This document shows positions 49,219 through 61,376 of a stretch of DNA of 64,000 nt, one piece after another. The notes beneath the pieces were generated by a model. It worked only from the letters and a program-made list of their open reading frames with translations. It searched no databases and had not been told where the DNA came from. The stretch comes from Stenotrophomonas sp. 57 (lineage in GTDB: Bacteria; Pseudomonadota; Gammaproteobacteria; Xanthomonadales; Xanthomonadaceae), in assembly GCF_030291075.1 (NCBI RefSeq), contig NZ_CP127407.1, positions 2,726,001-2,790,000 of the forward strand. The letters run 5' to 3'. Within the stretch, counting starts at the first letter, position 1, and each line of letters opens with the position of its first letter. The translations under genes were made by a program, and so were the position numbers.

Positions 49219-49947
49219 TCAATTCACCGAGAACTCGGCGCGGCAGCCGCCGTCCACCCAGATCCCGTTTCGGTTCCAGCCCCAGGTGCTGCCTTCCTCG
49301 CACGGGGTACTGGACAACTGTTCGGTGACGGCGGCACCGACCGAAATGCTCGCGCCACAGAACCGGCGCTTCTTCGACTTCGATTCGCAGGTGAGCCGGC
49401 GCGGCACATCGACGAAGCGGCCGTCATCGTCGGCCACCTCGAAATCGCCCTGGCACCCGCGGCTGGTCCAGACTTCGTTGCGCTTGTAGCCCCAGCCCTG
49501 CCCTTCGCGGCACGGCAATGCGGACAGCTGCCGAAGCAACCGGACCGGCGCGCCATCCAGGCGCACCGGGCAGCTCTGCGGCCGGCCGTTGGACTCGCAG
49601 CGCACCACGCGACGGACCAGGCGCTTGCCTTCGTTCGCCGCCGGTGCCGCACCCGCGGCGCGGCGTGCACGGAACTCGGCCCGGCAGCCCAGGGTGACCC
49701 ACACGCCACTGCGGTCGGTCCCCCATTCGCTGCCTCGGATGCAGCTGTTGCTGGACAGCTGGCGCACCAGATCAATGCCGTTGCTGACATCGATATCGCA
49801 GTGTACCCAGCCCATGTCACGCGACTCGCAGGTCACCACCTCATCGTCATAGCCGGCCTGCTGGGCAGACGCCGACGACGGCAGCCAGGCACCCCAGAGC
49901 GCGATGGAGTACACCGGTGCAGCGACAACCGCGAACCACTTGACCAA
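49219..49947 (-). CDS. Secreted DUF3011 protein with three repeats
   Basis: A 242-residue protein with a signal peptide (residues 1-28, ending SASAQ). Three repeats of about 65 residues follow, each with a V.CES....C start, a RQLS...C..G..WG..R middle and a W...GC...F end: [40 protein letters not shown] and [20 protein letters not shown]. Four Cys per repeat suggest two disulfides. DUF3011 proteins are exported and of unknown role. It is monocistronic, between mtnA and epmA. Confidence 0.85.
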   Translation of the reverse strand: MVKWFAVVAAPVYSIALWGAWLPSSASAQQAGYDDEVVTCESRDMGWVHCDIDVSNGIDLVRQLSSNSCIRGSEWGTDRSGVWVTLGCRAEFRARRAAGAAPAANEGKRLVRRVVRCESNGRPQSCPVRLDGAPVRLLRQLSALPCREGQGWGYKRNEVWTSRGCQGDFEVADDDGRFVDVPRRLTCESKSKKRRFCGASISVGAAVTEQLSSTPCEEGSTWGWNRNGIWVDGGCRAEFSVN

Positions 49948-50085
49948 AGCCTTCCCCAGCAGGAATGGATGAACTGCGTGCCAGTGTCCGGCATCTGCCG
50001 TGATAAGAGCATCATCCTGCTGACCGAAGCAAGCGCGGAAACGCGGAAATCCGTTCAGTCTTCGATATTCAGAAAAATTCGAAGA

Positions 50086-51042
50086 TCAGGCGTGGGCGAA
50101 ATCGTAGGCCAGCACATCGGCGATGCGCGGCGTGCGGTTCATCGCCATCAGCAGGCGGTCGACGCCCACCGCTACGCCGGCGCAGGCAGGCATCGAGGGC
50201 AGTGCGGCCAGCAGTGCCTCGTCCAGTGCAGGCTGCACCTGGCCGCGCTCGTGCCGGCGCTGCAGGTCACGCTGGAAACGCACGCGCTGTTCGCCGGCAT
50301 CGTTCAGCTCGTGATAGCCGTTGGCCAGCTCCACCGCGCCCAGGTACAGCTCGAAACGCTCGGCCAGCGGCGGCGTGCCGGGACGGATGCGCGCAAGCGC
50401 CGCTTGGCTCGCGGGCCAGTCATGCACCACGGTCATCACCCCGTCATCGAAGTGCGGCTGGATATGGTGGGTCATCAGCAGATCCAGCCAATCGTCACGG
50501 GTCAGCCCGACCGGATCGATGTGCACCTCACCGAGCGCAGCACGTAGCGCGGCTTCGTCGGCCTCGAACGGATCCACGCCCACATGCCGCTGGAACAGCT
50601 CGCGGTAGCTCAGCACGCGCAGCGTCGCACTGCGTCCGACCAGCGCCAGCGCCTGGCCGACCAGCTCGGCGGTTTCCTGCACCAGCCGGTGGTGGTCCCA
50701 GCCGACCCGGTACCACTCCAGCATGGTGAACTCGGGGTTGTGGCGGCCACCGGCCTCGCCGTTGCGGAACACCCGGCCCAGTTCGTAGCAGTCGCCCACG
50801 CCCGCCGCCAGCAGGCGCTTGAGCGGATACTCCGGCGAGGTACGCAGCCAGCGGCGACGGCCACCGGCATCGACATGGCCGGTGAAATCGGTATGGAAGC
50901 TGTCGATGTTCGGCTCGGTGTTGCCCGCCACCGACAGGATCGGCGTTTCCACCTCCAGCACATCGCGCTCGGCGAAGAAACGGCGCACCAGCGCATTGAG
51001 CGCGGCACGCTGCTGCAGCGCGCGCAGCAGGGCCTCGCTCAC
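50086..51042 (-). CDS. epmA: EF-P lysine aminoacylase
   Basis: A 318-residue class II LysRS-like enzyme (EpmA/YjeA/GenX) that attaches (R)-beta-lysine to a conserved lysine of elongation factor P. Motif 2 is RVFRNGEAGGRHNPEFTML and motif 3 is AGVAVGVDRLLMAM; it lacks the anticodon-binding domain of LysRS. It overlaps the GNAT gene by 4 bases (ATGA). The partners efp and epmB are not in the window. Confidence 0.96.
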   Translation of the reverse strand: MSEALLRALQQRAALNALVRRFFAERDVLEVETPILSVAGNTEPNIDSFHTDFTGHVDAGGRRRWLRTSPEYPLKRLLAAGVGDCYELGRVFRNGEAGGRHNPEFTMLEWYRVGWDHHRLVQETAELVGQALALVGRSATLRVLSYRELFQRHVGVDPFEADEAALRAALGEVHIDPVGLTRDDWLDLLMTHHIQPHFDDGVMTVVHDWPASQAALARIRPGTPPLAERFELYLGAVELANGYHELNDAGEQRVRFQRDLQRRHERGQVQPALDEALLAALPSMPACAGVAVGVDRLLMAMNRTPRIADVLAYDFAHA

Positions 51043-51524
51043 AGGGTGCCCTCCGGGCGCGGATGGTCCAGCGGCAGGGTCAGCAGATCGCGGGTGTCGT
51101 CGATGTAGCCGCTGGCCAGGTAAAGGCGGCGGGCCAGCTCATTGTGGTGGTTCACTTCCAGACGCAGGCGGCTGACGCCACGGCCGCGCGCACGCTGTTC
51201 GCAGATCGCCAGCGCCTGCTTGCCGCGGCCACGACCACGCGCACGGTGGGCCAGGTACAGCTCGTCCAGCAGCATGAAGTGGCCGCCCTGCTCCAGGCTG
51301 AAGCCCATCGCGATCACCGCGTAACCGACCACTTCGCCCGCCTCGTCCAGCCACAGCAGCACTTCGCCATTGCGCGGGTCGGCCAGCAACGCATCCACAC
51401 CGCGACGCACGCGCGCGTCATCGAAGTCGATCCTGTCTTCGGCGTAGAAGTCGCGCATCAACGCGATCAACCGTTCCTCGTCGGCACGGGTGGCCAGGCG
51501 GAAATCCAGCGGAGAGGTCTGCAT
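51039..51524 (-). CDS. GNAT-family N-acetyltransferase
   Basis: A 161-residue acetyltransferase: LDFRLATRADEERLIALMRD opens motif C/D, and the acetyl-CoA site is HRARGRGRGKQALAICEQRA; LEVNHHNELARRLYLASGYI is motif B. It is encoded just upstream of and overlaps epmA by 4 bases, so co-translation is likely; whether it acts on a translation factor is open. The ATG at 51524 is chosen because the 18 residues upstream precede the domain. Confidence 0.9.
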   Translation of the reverse strand: MQTSPLDFRLATRADEERLIALMRDFYAEDRIDFDDARVRRGVDALLADPRNGEVLLWLDEAGEVVGYAVIAMGFSLEQGGHFMLLDELYLAHRARGRGRGKQALAICEQRARGRGVSRLRLEVNHHNELARRLYLASGYIDDTRDLLTLPLDHPRPEGTL

Positions 51525-51574
51525 CGGTGTTCCTTTGTGTCTCATGCCGGGCGCGGGGACGCCCGGCGGAATCA

Positions 51575-54073
<2,499 letters not shown>

Positions 54074-54115
54074 CTACCGCGCCCGGCCGTCAGGCCCCGT
54101 AACGCCGGCGCCTGT

Positions 54116-54236
54116 GTAGCGTCGGCCCATGCCCGAGGGGTGCGCCCCCGCTCTGGCAGGTGCCAGCTTTCGCTCCCGGTCCGGCAGGTGCCAACCTTGG
54201 CTGGCACGCCTGCAGTCGAGCATGGCTCGACGCTAC
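54116..54236. repeat. Degenerate REP pair between ligA and the aminotransferase gene
   Basis: 54116-54136 starts GTAGCGTCGGCCCATGCCCG; 54215-54236 is GTCGAGCATGGCTCGACGCT ending AC. Between them lies a second palindrome type, GGCAGGTGCCAACCTTGGCT then GGCACGCC (54183-54210). Confidence 0.7.
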
Positions 54237-54303
54237 CGAAAGCAGCTTGCCGCGCGCCACCACCAGCGCTAGCGTGCGCTGGCTGCCCTTCGGAATCCTG
54301 CCT

Positions 54304-55434
54304 GTGCCCCTGCCCGCCTCCCGCCGCCATTTCCTGCAACTGGCCGGTGCCAGTCTCGCCCTTGCCGGCACCGGCGTACCCCGCCTTGCCGATGCCCAGC
54401 CCGCTGCAGCCGCGACAGCAGCCCCTGCATCAGGCAAAGGCGCGGTGCTGCTGAACTTCAACGAATGCCCCTACGGCCCATCGCCTGCAGCCCAGAAGGC
54501 CGCACGCGACAGTATCGCCGGCAGCGGCCGCTACCGTTTCGAGCTGGCCGGCCAGGTGCGCGACGCCTTCATCGAACAGGCACACATTCCGTCCGATCAC
54601 GTGCGGCTCTATCCGGGTTCCAGCGAACCGCTGAATCGTGCCGCCGTGCTATGGACCGGCCCAAAGGCGGGACTGGTAGTCGCCGACCCGACCTTCGAGA
54701 CGCTGGGCGAGGTAGCTGCGGCCCACGGCGCCCACGTGCAGAAAGTGCCGCTGCGCGACGACGGCGCACATGACGTGCGCGCAATGGTGGCGGCGGCGCA
54801 TGCGCAGCCGACCGGCCTGCTGTACGTGTGCAACCCGAACAATCCGACCGGCTCGATCAGCCCTGCCGATGAGCTTGCCTGGCTGCTGGCCCACAAGCCT
54901 GCCGCCACCCGCGTTCTGGTCGACGAGGCCTACCTGCAGTACAGCGATCAACCGAGCCTGGTCGCGCAGGTAACGCAGCGCGATGACCTGATCGTGCTGC
55001 GCACGTTCTCCAAGTTGTACGGCATGGCCGGCCTGCGCCTGGGCGTAGCGGCCGCACATCCCGACCGCCTGCGCGAACTGGCCCGCCTGGGCGACAACCC
55101 GCTGCCGGTGCCGGCCCTGGCCGCGGCACTGGCCAGCCTGCGCGACCCGCAGCTGATCCCGCAGCGGCGCCTGCAGAATGCCAAGGCGCGCCAGGCCACC
55201 ATCGCGTGGTTGGGCAAGCGCGGTTTCAGCTGCGTTCCGTCGGAAGCAAACTGCTTCGTGGTGGATGTGCAGCGCGACGGCAGTGCGTTCGCCAAGGCGA
55301 TGGCGGACAACGGCGTGGTGATCGGACGCAGCTGGCCGATCTGGCCGCAGCGCGTGCGCGTGACCGTCGGCACCGAAGAGGAGATGGCCGCGTTCCGCAC
55401 TGCGTTCGCGAAGGTGGCCGGCGTACCGGCCTGA
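54304..55434 (+). CDS. Tat-exported PLP aminotransferase (HisC-like)
   Basis: A 376-residue fold-type I aminotransferase resembling histidinol-phosphate aminotransferase, with PLP lysine K237 in LRTFSKLYGMAGLRLG and NPNNPTG at residues 178-184 and DEAY at 207. The N-terminus reads MPLPASRRHFLQLAGASLAL, a twin-arginine signal peptide with RR at 7-8 and a cleavage region near ADAQ at residue 31. The start is a GTG at 54304, with GGAA a few bases upstream; the longer in-frame region is REP-rich. An exported PLP enzyme is unusual. It is inserted between zipA and ligA on the opposite strand. Confidence 0.82.
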   Translation: MPLPASRRHFLQLAGASLALAGTGVPRLADAQPAAAATAAPASGKGAVLLNFNECPYGPSPAAQKAARDSIAGSGRYRFELAGQVRDAFIEQAHIPSDHVRLYPGSSEPLNRAAVLWTGPKAGLVVADPTFETLGEVAAAHGAHVQKVPLRDDGAHDVRAMVAAAHAQPTGLLYVCNPNNPTGSISPADELAWLLAHKPAATRVLVDEAYLQYSDQPSLVAQVTQRDDLIVLRTFSKLYGMAGLRLGVAAAHPDRLRELARLGDNPLPVPALAAALASLRDPQLIPQRRLQNAKARQATIAWLGKRGFSCVPSEANCFVVDVQRDGSAFAKAMADNGVVIGRSWPIWPQRVRVTVGTEEEMAAFRTAFAKVAGVPA

Positions 55435-55467
55435 CGCAGGGGACGGGGGCGAACCTCGGCTCGCCCC

Positions 55468-55541
55468 ATCCACCCATGGCGTGGATCTCCCCGGGGATAC
55501 CGATCAACGGCCGGCGGTGGGTGCCGACCGCTGGTCGGCAC
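55468..55541. repeat. Two REP palindromes of different subtypes
   Basis: 55468-55487 is ATCCACCCATGGCGTGGATC then T (GATCCACGC subtype); 55521-55541 is GTGCCGACCGCTGGTCGGCA then C (GTGCCGACC subtype). Both lie in the convergent gap before zipA. Confidence 0.7.
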
Positions 55542-55549
55542 ATCAGGTC

Positions 55550-56290
55550 TTACCAGCGCGGGGTCTTGGTCAGCGGCGGGGCCTGGTGCTGCCGGTCATA
55601 GGCCCGCAGCTCGTCACGGATGTGCGCGATGCGCTGGCGACCCAGAGCGTTGCGGCTGTCATCCAGCACCACGCCATCCAGCAGCTCGGCCATGCGCTGC
55701 ACGGTCGGCAGCATCTTCTCCCAGGCGTCCAGCGCGGTCAGCGGCGCCGGCAAGGTCAGGAAGAACGCGACGGCCGGGGTCTCCATGGCGCGGATGTTGG
55801 CCATGTCGAAGCTGCCCGGCTTCATGATGCTGGCCATCGAGAAGATCGGGCCGCGTTCGGGGTGGCCTTCCACCAGGCGGTGGAACACGTTCATGTGGCC
55901 AAACACCAGGCCGGTCTTCTCCGCTGCCACTACGATGTCCTCGCCGCGCAGTTGTTCGCCGGCACGGGCAGCCACGAACAGCGAGACGATCTTGTCGAAG
56001 TCCTGGGTGGCACGCTTGCCCAGGTCACTGGCCGCGCCTGCATCGGTATCGGCCAGGCCCAGCTCGGCCTGCTCGCCCTCCGTGCCCAAGCCCGGTTCCA
56101 CGCGGCCATCGGCCGCGGCCACACCGCCTTCGCCCAGCACCGGTTCGCGGCGCTCGCCACTGGTCGGCTCGGTGCCTTCCACGCGTCGCCCCTGGGGCTT
56201 CTTCTTCGGACGGCCAAACAGGAAGATCGCGGCGATCAACAGCAGGCCGGCGGCCAGGATGCCGATGCGCAACAGTGCCGTGTCGGACAT
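55550..56290 (-). CDS. zipA: Cell division protein ZipA
   Basis: A 246-residue division protein. One membrane helix at residues 8-26 (RIGILAAGLLLIAAIFLFG) is followed by a basic and then Gly/Glu-rich linker and the C-terminal FtsZ-binding domain (residues 100-235; FGHMNVFHRLVEGHPERGPI; IMKPGSFDMANI). It is shorter than E. coli ZipA (328) owing to a short linker. It lies between smc and, beyond the aminotransferase, ligA, an order usual in this family. Confidence 0.9.
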   Translation of the reverse strand: MSDTALLRIGILAAGLLLIAAIFLFGRPKKKPQGRRVEGTEPTSGERREPVLGEGGVAAADGRVEPGLGTEGEQAELGLADTDAGAASDLGKRATQDFDKIVSLFVAARAGEQLRGEDIVVAAEKTGLVFGHMNVFHRLVEGHPERGPIFSMASIMKPGSFDMANIRAMETPAVAFFLTLPAPLTALDAWEKMLPTVQRMAELLDGVVLDDSRNALGRQRIAHIRDELRAYDRQHQAPPLTKTPRW

Positions 56291-56336
56291 TCGATAGGTT
56301 CTCCGGCTAGTTCATTCAAGTAATTAGGATGGCACG

Positions 56337-59300
56337 TCAGGCCGCGCCCGCCAATCGTGCGGCTTCTTCGAGGTCCACGCTGACGAGGCGGCTGACACCC
56401 GGTTCGCGCATGGTCACGCCCGACAACTGGTGTGCAGCCTCCATCGTCGCCTTGTTGTGGCTGACGAACAGGAACTGCACCTTCTCGCTCATTTCCTTGA
56501 CCATGTTGGCCAGGCGGCCGACGTTGGCTTCGTCCAGCGGCGCGTCCACCTCGTCCAGCAGGCAGAACGGTGCGGGATTCAGCTGGAAGATGGCGAACAC
56601 CAGCGCCACCGCGGTCATCGCCTTTTCGCCACCGGACAGCAGCGAGATGCTGGAGACCCGCTTGCCCGGCGGACGCGCCATGATGGTCACGCCGGTGTCG
56701 AGCAGGTCTTCACCGGTCAGCTCCAGGTAGGCATGGCCGCCACCGAACAGGCGCGGGTACAGCGCCTGCACGCCGGCGTTGACGCGGTCGAAGGTGTCCT
56801 TGAAGCGGCCACGGGTCTCGCGGTCGATCTTGCGGATGGCATCTTCCAGGGTTTCCAGCGCGGTGGTCAGATCCACGTGCTGCGAATCCAGGTAATCCGA
56901 ACGCTGCGAGGCTTCGCCGTACTCGTGGATGGCCGCCAGGTTGACCGGCTCCAGCCGTCGCATGCGGCCATCGATCTGATGTACGGCCTGCTCCCAGTCA
57001 CCGAGGCGCGCGTCCTCTGGCAGCGTGTTGAGCACATCCTCCAGCACGAAACCGGCCTTCTCCACCGCCCCCTGCAGAGTGTCGGCGCTGAGTACCAGCG
57101 CCTGCTGGTCCAGCTTGCGCTGCGAGATGCGCTCACGCTGGGCCAAGGCCTGTTCGTCGCGCTGGTGGCGGGTCTGTTCGTAGTTGCGCAGCTCGGCGTC
57201 GATACCGTCCAGCAGCGTGCGCGCCTCGGTCAGCACGCGATCGGCGCGCACGCGCTCTTCCAGCGCGTTCTGATGCTCGGCCTGCAGTGATTCGACCGGC
57301 GAATCACCTTCATCCAGCTGCGCGTGCAGTTCGCCCAGGCGCGAATCCAGCTGTCCACGCTGCGTGCCCATGCGCTCCAGTGCCTGGCTCAAGGAGGCCA
57401 GCTGCGCCCGCTGCGATTCCAGGGTCAGCGCCAGCGAGTGCGAACGCTCGCGCACCGCGCGTGCGGCGTCGCGGGCCAGGTCGCGGGCCTCGGTCAGCTG
57501 GCGGCGCTCGCCTTCCAGCCGCTGACGGGTCGATTCCAGGTCGCCCATGCTGCTGACGGCGTTCTCCAACCGCGAGCGCGCTTCACGCGCTTGTTCGTTG
57601 TTGGCTTCAATCGTTTCCTGCAGCTGCTTCAGTTCGCCTTCGATGCGGTCGATGCGGGTACGCGCCGCTTCCACCTTGCCCTGCTGGCCCTGCAATTGGC
57701 CGGCCAGTTCGGACACCGCACGATGGGCCTGGTAGAGCGCGCGCTGCGCATCCTCGCGCTGCTGTTCGGCGGCCCGCAGCTGCTCGCGGAAACCGGCCAG
57801 CTGTTCTTCCAGCTCGGCCTCGCGGTCCTGCAGCTGCTCGATCTGCTCGCGAAGTTCCTGGATCTCACGTTCGCGCAGCAGCGCGCCCTGCTCGGCGGCA
57901 CCGGAGCGCGACACGCGCAGCCAGCCCTGGCCCAGCCGCTCGCCGCCCTGGGTGATGATCGAATCGCCTTCGGGCAGGGTGGCCTGCAGCGCCTTCGCCT
58001 CGGACAGGTCGCGGGCCGCATGCAGGTGTGCCAGCAACCGACGGATCGCCACCGGGCCACGCACGCGTGCGGCCAGCGAGGTAGGTGCAACCTTCAGTTC
58101 GGCATCGTCATTGGCGACCAGCGCGAGGTGACCGTCGCCCAGCTCACCAAGCGCGTCGACCAGGCTGGCCGGGTCATCGACCAGCACGCCTTCGATCAAC
58201 TGCCCAAGCGCGCTTTCCACCGCGTTTTCCCAGCCAGCGTCGACATCGAGGCGTTCGCCGACGCGCGCCGCCGAGTCCAGCCCGCGCGCCTTCAGCCAGG
58301 CGACTGCCGCGCCCTGCTCCTGGCCCAGCGCGGCCTGCTGCAGGGTTTCCAGCGAGGCCAGGCGGCCGCGAAGGCCGTTGGCCTGCTTGCGCAGTTCGGC
58401 CAGTTCGTTCTGGCCATTGCGCTGCTGTTCCTGCACGGCCGCCACGCCCTGCTTGCGCAGCTCGACGTCTTCGCTCAGCTCATCCAGCGCGGTCTTCTGC
58501 ATGTCGTGCTGCTGGTGCAGCTGCTCGAAGGCTTCTTCCAGTGCGTCCACGTCCAGCCCGGCGCGCTCGGCGGCCAGGGCTTCACGACGCCGGTCGGCAT
58601 CGAGGATCTGCTTGTCCAGATAGTCCACGCGCGTGCGCTCGACATCGCCGGCACGCGAGGCTTCCGAACTCTGCGAGGTGTGCTGTTCCCAGCGCTGCTG
58701 CCAGCTCGCCAGCCGGTCTTCAGCCTCGCGCAGGCTTTCCTGCTTGATCTCGTTTTCTTCCTGCAGAGCTTCCAGCTGCGGAGTGGCGGCCTCCACCGCC
58801 TCGCGCAGCACCCTCAGCCTGGCTTCGTCGCCACTGATGTGCTGCCCCAGCTCGGCCAGGGCCTGCTGGGTTTCATCGCGGGCCTTGTGCAGGCGCTGCG
58901 ACAACTCGCGCTGGTGCTGGATCTGCTGCTCCAGGCGGGCCAGCGTGCTGCCGACCTGGTAGACCGCCGCCTGCGCGGTGTTGAGCGCGTCGGCGGCCTC
59001 TTCGCGACGCACACGCGAGGTCTCGATGCGGGCCTCGGCGTCACGCTGGTCGGCGATCAGCTGCTGCAGCTTCGTCTCTTCCTGCGACAGCCCTTCGCGC
59101 AGCTTCGACAGGCGCCCGTCGAGGCCGCGGAATTCCAGTGCCTTCCACTCGGCATCCTTGACCCGACGCTCTTCCTGCAGCGCCTGGTACTGTTCGGCCT
59201 GCTTGGCCTGGCGCTTGAGATGCTCAAGCTGCTTGCTGATCTCGTCGCGCAGGTCACCCAGGCGGTCCAGGTTTTCGCGGGTGTGGCGGATGCGGGTCTC

Positions 59301-59840
59301 GGTCTCCTTGCGGCGCTCCTTGTACTTGGAGATACCGGCCGCCTCTTCCAGGTAGACGCGCAGGTCTTCCGGGCGCGCTTCGATGATCTGGCTGATCATG
59401 CCCTGCTCGATGATCGAGTAGCTGCGCGGGCCCAGGCCGGTGCCGAGGAACAGATCGGTGATGTCGCGGCGGCGGCACTTGGTGCCGTTGAGGTAGTAGT
59501 TGCTGGTGCCGTCGCGGCTGACCGTGCGCTTGACCGAGATTTCGTTGAACGAGGCGTACTCGCCCGAGATCGTGTGGTCGGAGTTGTCGAAGATCAGCTC
59601 GACGGTGGCCTGCGACACCGGCTTGCGGGCGTTGGAACCGGAGAAGATCACGTCGGTCAGCGAGTCGCCGCGCAGGCGGCTGGCCGAACTCTCGCCCATG
59701 ACCCAGCGCACGGCGTCGATGATGTTCGACTTGCCGCAGCCATTGGGCCCCACCACGCCGGTCATGTTGGTCGGCAGGTGCAGGGTGGTCGGATCGACGA
59801 ACGACTTGAAGCCGGACAGCTTGATCGTGGAAAGACGCAT
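56337..59840 (-). CDS. smc: Chromosome segregation protein SMC
   Basis: A 1167-residue ATPase. Walker A is GPNGCGKSN at residues 31-39. Two long coiled coils flank a hinge near residues 510-650 (VAWLKARGLDSAARVGERLD). The C-terminal head has the signature LSGGEKAMTAVALVFAIF and Walker B LLDEVDAPLDEANV. SMC organises chromosomes with ScpA/ScpB, not encoded here. It is the first gene of smc-zipA, 46 bases apart. Confidence 0.98.
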   Translation of the reverse strand: MRLSTIKLSGFKSFVDPTTLHLPTNMTGVVGPNGCGKSNIIDAVRWVMGESSASRLRGDSLTDVIFSGSNARKPVSQATVELIFDNSDHTISGEYASFNEISVKRTVSRDGTSNYYLNGTKCRRRDITDLFLGTGLGPRSYSIIEQGMISQIIEARPEDLRVYLEEAAGISKYKERRKETETRIRHTRENLDRLGDLRDEISKQLEHLKRQAKQAEQYQALQEERRVKDAEWKALEFRGLDGRLSKLREGLSQEETKLQQLIADQRDAEARIETSRVRREEAADALNTAQAAVYQVGSTLARLEQQIQHQRELSQRLHKARDETQQALAELGQHISGDEARLRVLREAVEAATPQLEALQEENEIKQESLREAEDRLASWQQRWEQHTSQSSEASRAGDVERTRVDYLDKQILDADRRREALAAERAGLDVDALEEAFEQLHQQHDMQKTALDELSEDVELRKQGVAAVQEQQRNGQNELAELRKQANGLRGRLASLETLQQAALGQEQGAAVAWLKARGLDSAARVGERLDVDAGWENAVESALGQLIEGVLVDDPASLVDALGELGDGHLALVANDDAELKVAPTSLAARVRGPVAIRRLLAHLHAARDLSEAKALQATLPEGDSIITQGGERLGQGWLRVSRSGAAEQGALLREREIQELREQIEQLQDREAELEEQLAGFREQLRAAEQQREDAQRALYQAHRAVSELAGQLQGQQGKVEAARTRIDRIEGELKQLQETIEANNEQAREARSRLENAVSSMGDLESTRQRLEGERRQLTEARDLARDAARAVRERSHSLALTLESQRAQLASLSQALERMGTQRGQLDSRLGELHAQLDEGDSPVESLQAEHQNALEERVRADRVLTEARTLLDGIDAELRNYEQTRHQRDEQALAQRERISQRKLDQQALVLSADTLQGAVEKAGFVLEDVLNTLPEDARLGDWEQAVHQIDGRMRRLEPVNLAAIHEYGEASQRSDYLDSQHVDLTTALETLEDAIRKIDRETRGRFKDTFDRVNAGVQALYPRLFGGGHAYLELTGEDLLDTGVTIMARPPGKRVSSISLLSGGEKAMTAVALVFAIFQLNPAPFCLLDEVDAPLDEANVGRLANMVKEMSEKVQFLFVSHNKATMEAAHQLSGVTMREPGVSRLVSVDLEEAARLAGAA

Positions 59841-60035
59841 AGGGGTTCCGGACTGGGGCCGGCAAGCGGCCTGCGTTTACCCTCCAAGTCATTGATCCTG
59901 TTGGGATCGATGCCCGTGGAACGGGTGTGACGCCCTGAGTATACCGATGTGGCCGTGTTCTACGTATGGGCGTGGAACACTGTCCGCCCACGCCCGCCGG
60001 CCGGGTCGGCCTCTGCACCCTGGCGCGGGCGCCAT

Positions 60036-60068
60036 AAAACAAAACGGGCGCCCTTGCGGGCGCCCGTT
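60036..60068 (-). terminator. Terminator of the rpsF-rpsR-rplI operon
   Basis: Minus strand: 9-bp stem CGGGCGCCC, loop GCAA, GGGCGCCCG, then TTTTGTTTT, 32 bases past the rplI stop. A strong intrinsic terminator. Confidence 0.92.
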
Positions 60069-60099
60069 CTGCGGTGATGCCAGGCCTTGCGGCGTGGGA

Positions 60100-60549
60100 T
60101 CAGGCTTCGGCGACGACGACAACCTTGACGGTGGTCTCGACGTCGGCGTGCAGGTGGATCAGCACGTCGTACTCGCCGATGTTGCGGAAGGCGCCTTCGC
60201 CCAGGATGACTTCGCTCTTGCTGACCGGCAGGCCGGCAGCGGTGAAGGCATCGGCGATTTCGCGGGCGCCGACCGAGCCGTACAGCTTGCCTTCGGTCGA
60301 AGCGTTGGCCGGGATGGTCACGCTCGCACCGTCCAGCTTGGCCTTGCGGGCGTCAGCTTCGGCGTGGATGGCCTGGGCCTTGGCTTCGTATTCGGCGCGC
60401 TTGGCTTCGAACTCGGCCTTGTTGCTCTCGGTGGCCGGCACGGCCTTGCCCTGCGGCACGAGGAAGTTACGGCCGTAGCCCGGCTTCACGTCGACCAGGT
60501 CGCCCAGGTTGCCGAGGTTGGTGACTTTCTGCAGGAGGATCAGCTGCAT
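60100..60549 (-). CDS. rplI: 50S ribosomal protein L9
   Basis: A 149-residue L9 of normal length: [20 protein letters not shown] with the RNA-binding N-domain and signature [20 protein letters not shown], a long central helix, and the C-domain ([20 protein letters not shown]). Third gene of rpsF-rpsR-rplI, 105 bases after rpsR. Confidence 0.98.
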   Translation of the reverse strand: MQLILLQKVTNLGNLGDLVDVKPGYGRNFLVPQGKAVPATESNKAEFEAKRAEYEAKAQAIHAEADARKAKLDGASVTIPANASTEGKLYGSVGAREIADAFTAAGLPVSKSEVILGEGAFRNIGEYDVLIHLHADVETTVKVVVVAEA

Positions 60550-60654
60550 GGTATTGCTCCAGATGAGTTATTCGTTAGCGAGGCGGTGCCCCGCAACAAA
60601 GGCTGTCCGAATAGCTGGCACGGCGGGGGCGGCACCGGGCCGCCCCGCCGGGCA

Positions 60655-60885
60655 TCAGACGTCGTGGTTGTCGGTATACGGGATCAGGGCCAGGAAGCGA
60701 GCGCGCTTGACGGCGGTCGCCAGCTGGCGCTGGTACTTCGACTTGGTACCGGTGACGCGGCTGGGCACGATCTTGCCGTTCTCGGTCAGGTACTGGCGCA
60801 GGGTGTTGAGATCCTTGTAGTCGATCTCCTTCACACCTTCAGCCGTGAACTTGCAGAACTTGCGGCGACGGAAGAACTTGGACAT
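60655..60885 (-). CDS. rpsR: 30S ribosomal protein S18
   Basis: A 76-residue S18 of normal length: [60 protein letters not shown]. It binds S6 in the 30S platform. It starts 11 bases after rpsF. Confidence 0.98.
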   Translation of the reverse strand: MSKFFRRRKFCKFTAEGVKEIDYKDLNTLRQYLTENGKIVPSRVTGTKSKYQRQLATAVKRARFLALIPYTDNHDV

Positions 60886-60896
60886 GGGAAGGCTCC

Positions 60897-61334
60897 TTAG
60901 GCGGCGGAAGCGGCGTCGTCGCCGGCTTCGTTGTCAGCGGTGGTGTTGGACTCGCCTTCTTCGTCGTCACGACGACGGCGCTCACCGCGCTCAGGCTTGT
61001 CACCCTTCTCGTCCTTGCTCTTCATGATCAGCGACTGCTCGGTGTCAGCCTCGTCACGCTTGATGACCAGGTTGCGCAGCACGGCGTCGTTGAAGCGGAA
61101 GCTCTCGGTCAGTTCGTTCAGAACGGCCTGGTCGGCTTCGATGTTCATCAGCACGTAGTGGGCCTTCACCAGGTTCTGGATCGGGTACGCCAGCTGGCGG
61201 CGGCCCCAGTCTTCCAGACGGTGGATGGTGCCGTTGCCGTTCTCGACCAGCGACTTGTAGCGCTCGATCATGGCCGGGACCTGCTCGCTCTGGTCCGGGT
61301 GGACCATGAACACGATTTCGTAATGACGACTCAT
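60897..61334 (-). CDS. rpsF: 30S ribosomal protein S6
   Basis: A 145-residue S6: [20 protein letters not shown] and the core to about residue 95, then a charged tail ([20 protein letters not shown]) about 25 residues longer than in many bacteria. First gene of the operon. A hairpin in its leader fits the S6:S18 autoregulatory RNA. Confidence 0.98.
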   Translation of the reverse strand: MSRHYEIVFMVHPDQSEQVPAMIERYKSLVENGNGTIHRLEDWGRRQLAYPIQNLVKAHYVLMNIEADQAVLNELTESFRFNDAVLRNLVIKRDEADTEQSLIMKSKDEKGDKPERGERRRRDDEEGESNTTADNEAGDDAASAA

Positions 61335-61350
61335 GTTTTTTCTACCTTTC

Positions 61351-61376
61351 GGATGTGGCCTTGCGGCCGGACAGCC
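61351..61376 (-). promoter_or_regulatory. Putative S6:S18-binding leader hairpin of rpsF
   Basis: On the minus strand GGCTGT CC GGCC GCAA GGCC ACATCC folds into a lower stem, a CC bulge directly before the first G of the upper stem (a CCG triplet), an upper GGCC/GGCC stem and a GCAA loop. The known S6:S18 motif has a CCG in an asymmetric internal loop just upstream of rpsF. It ends 16 bases before the ATG, next to GAAAGG. Confidence 0.6.
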
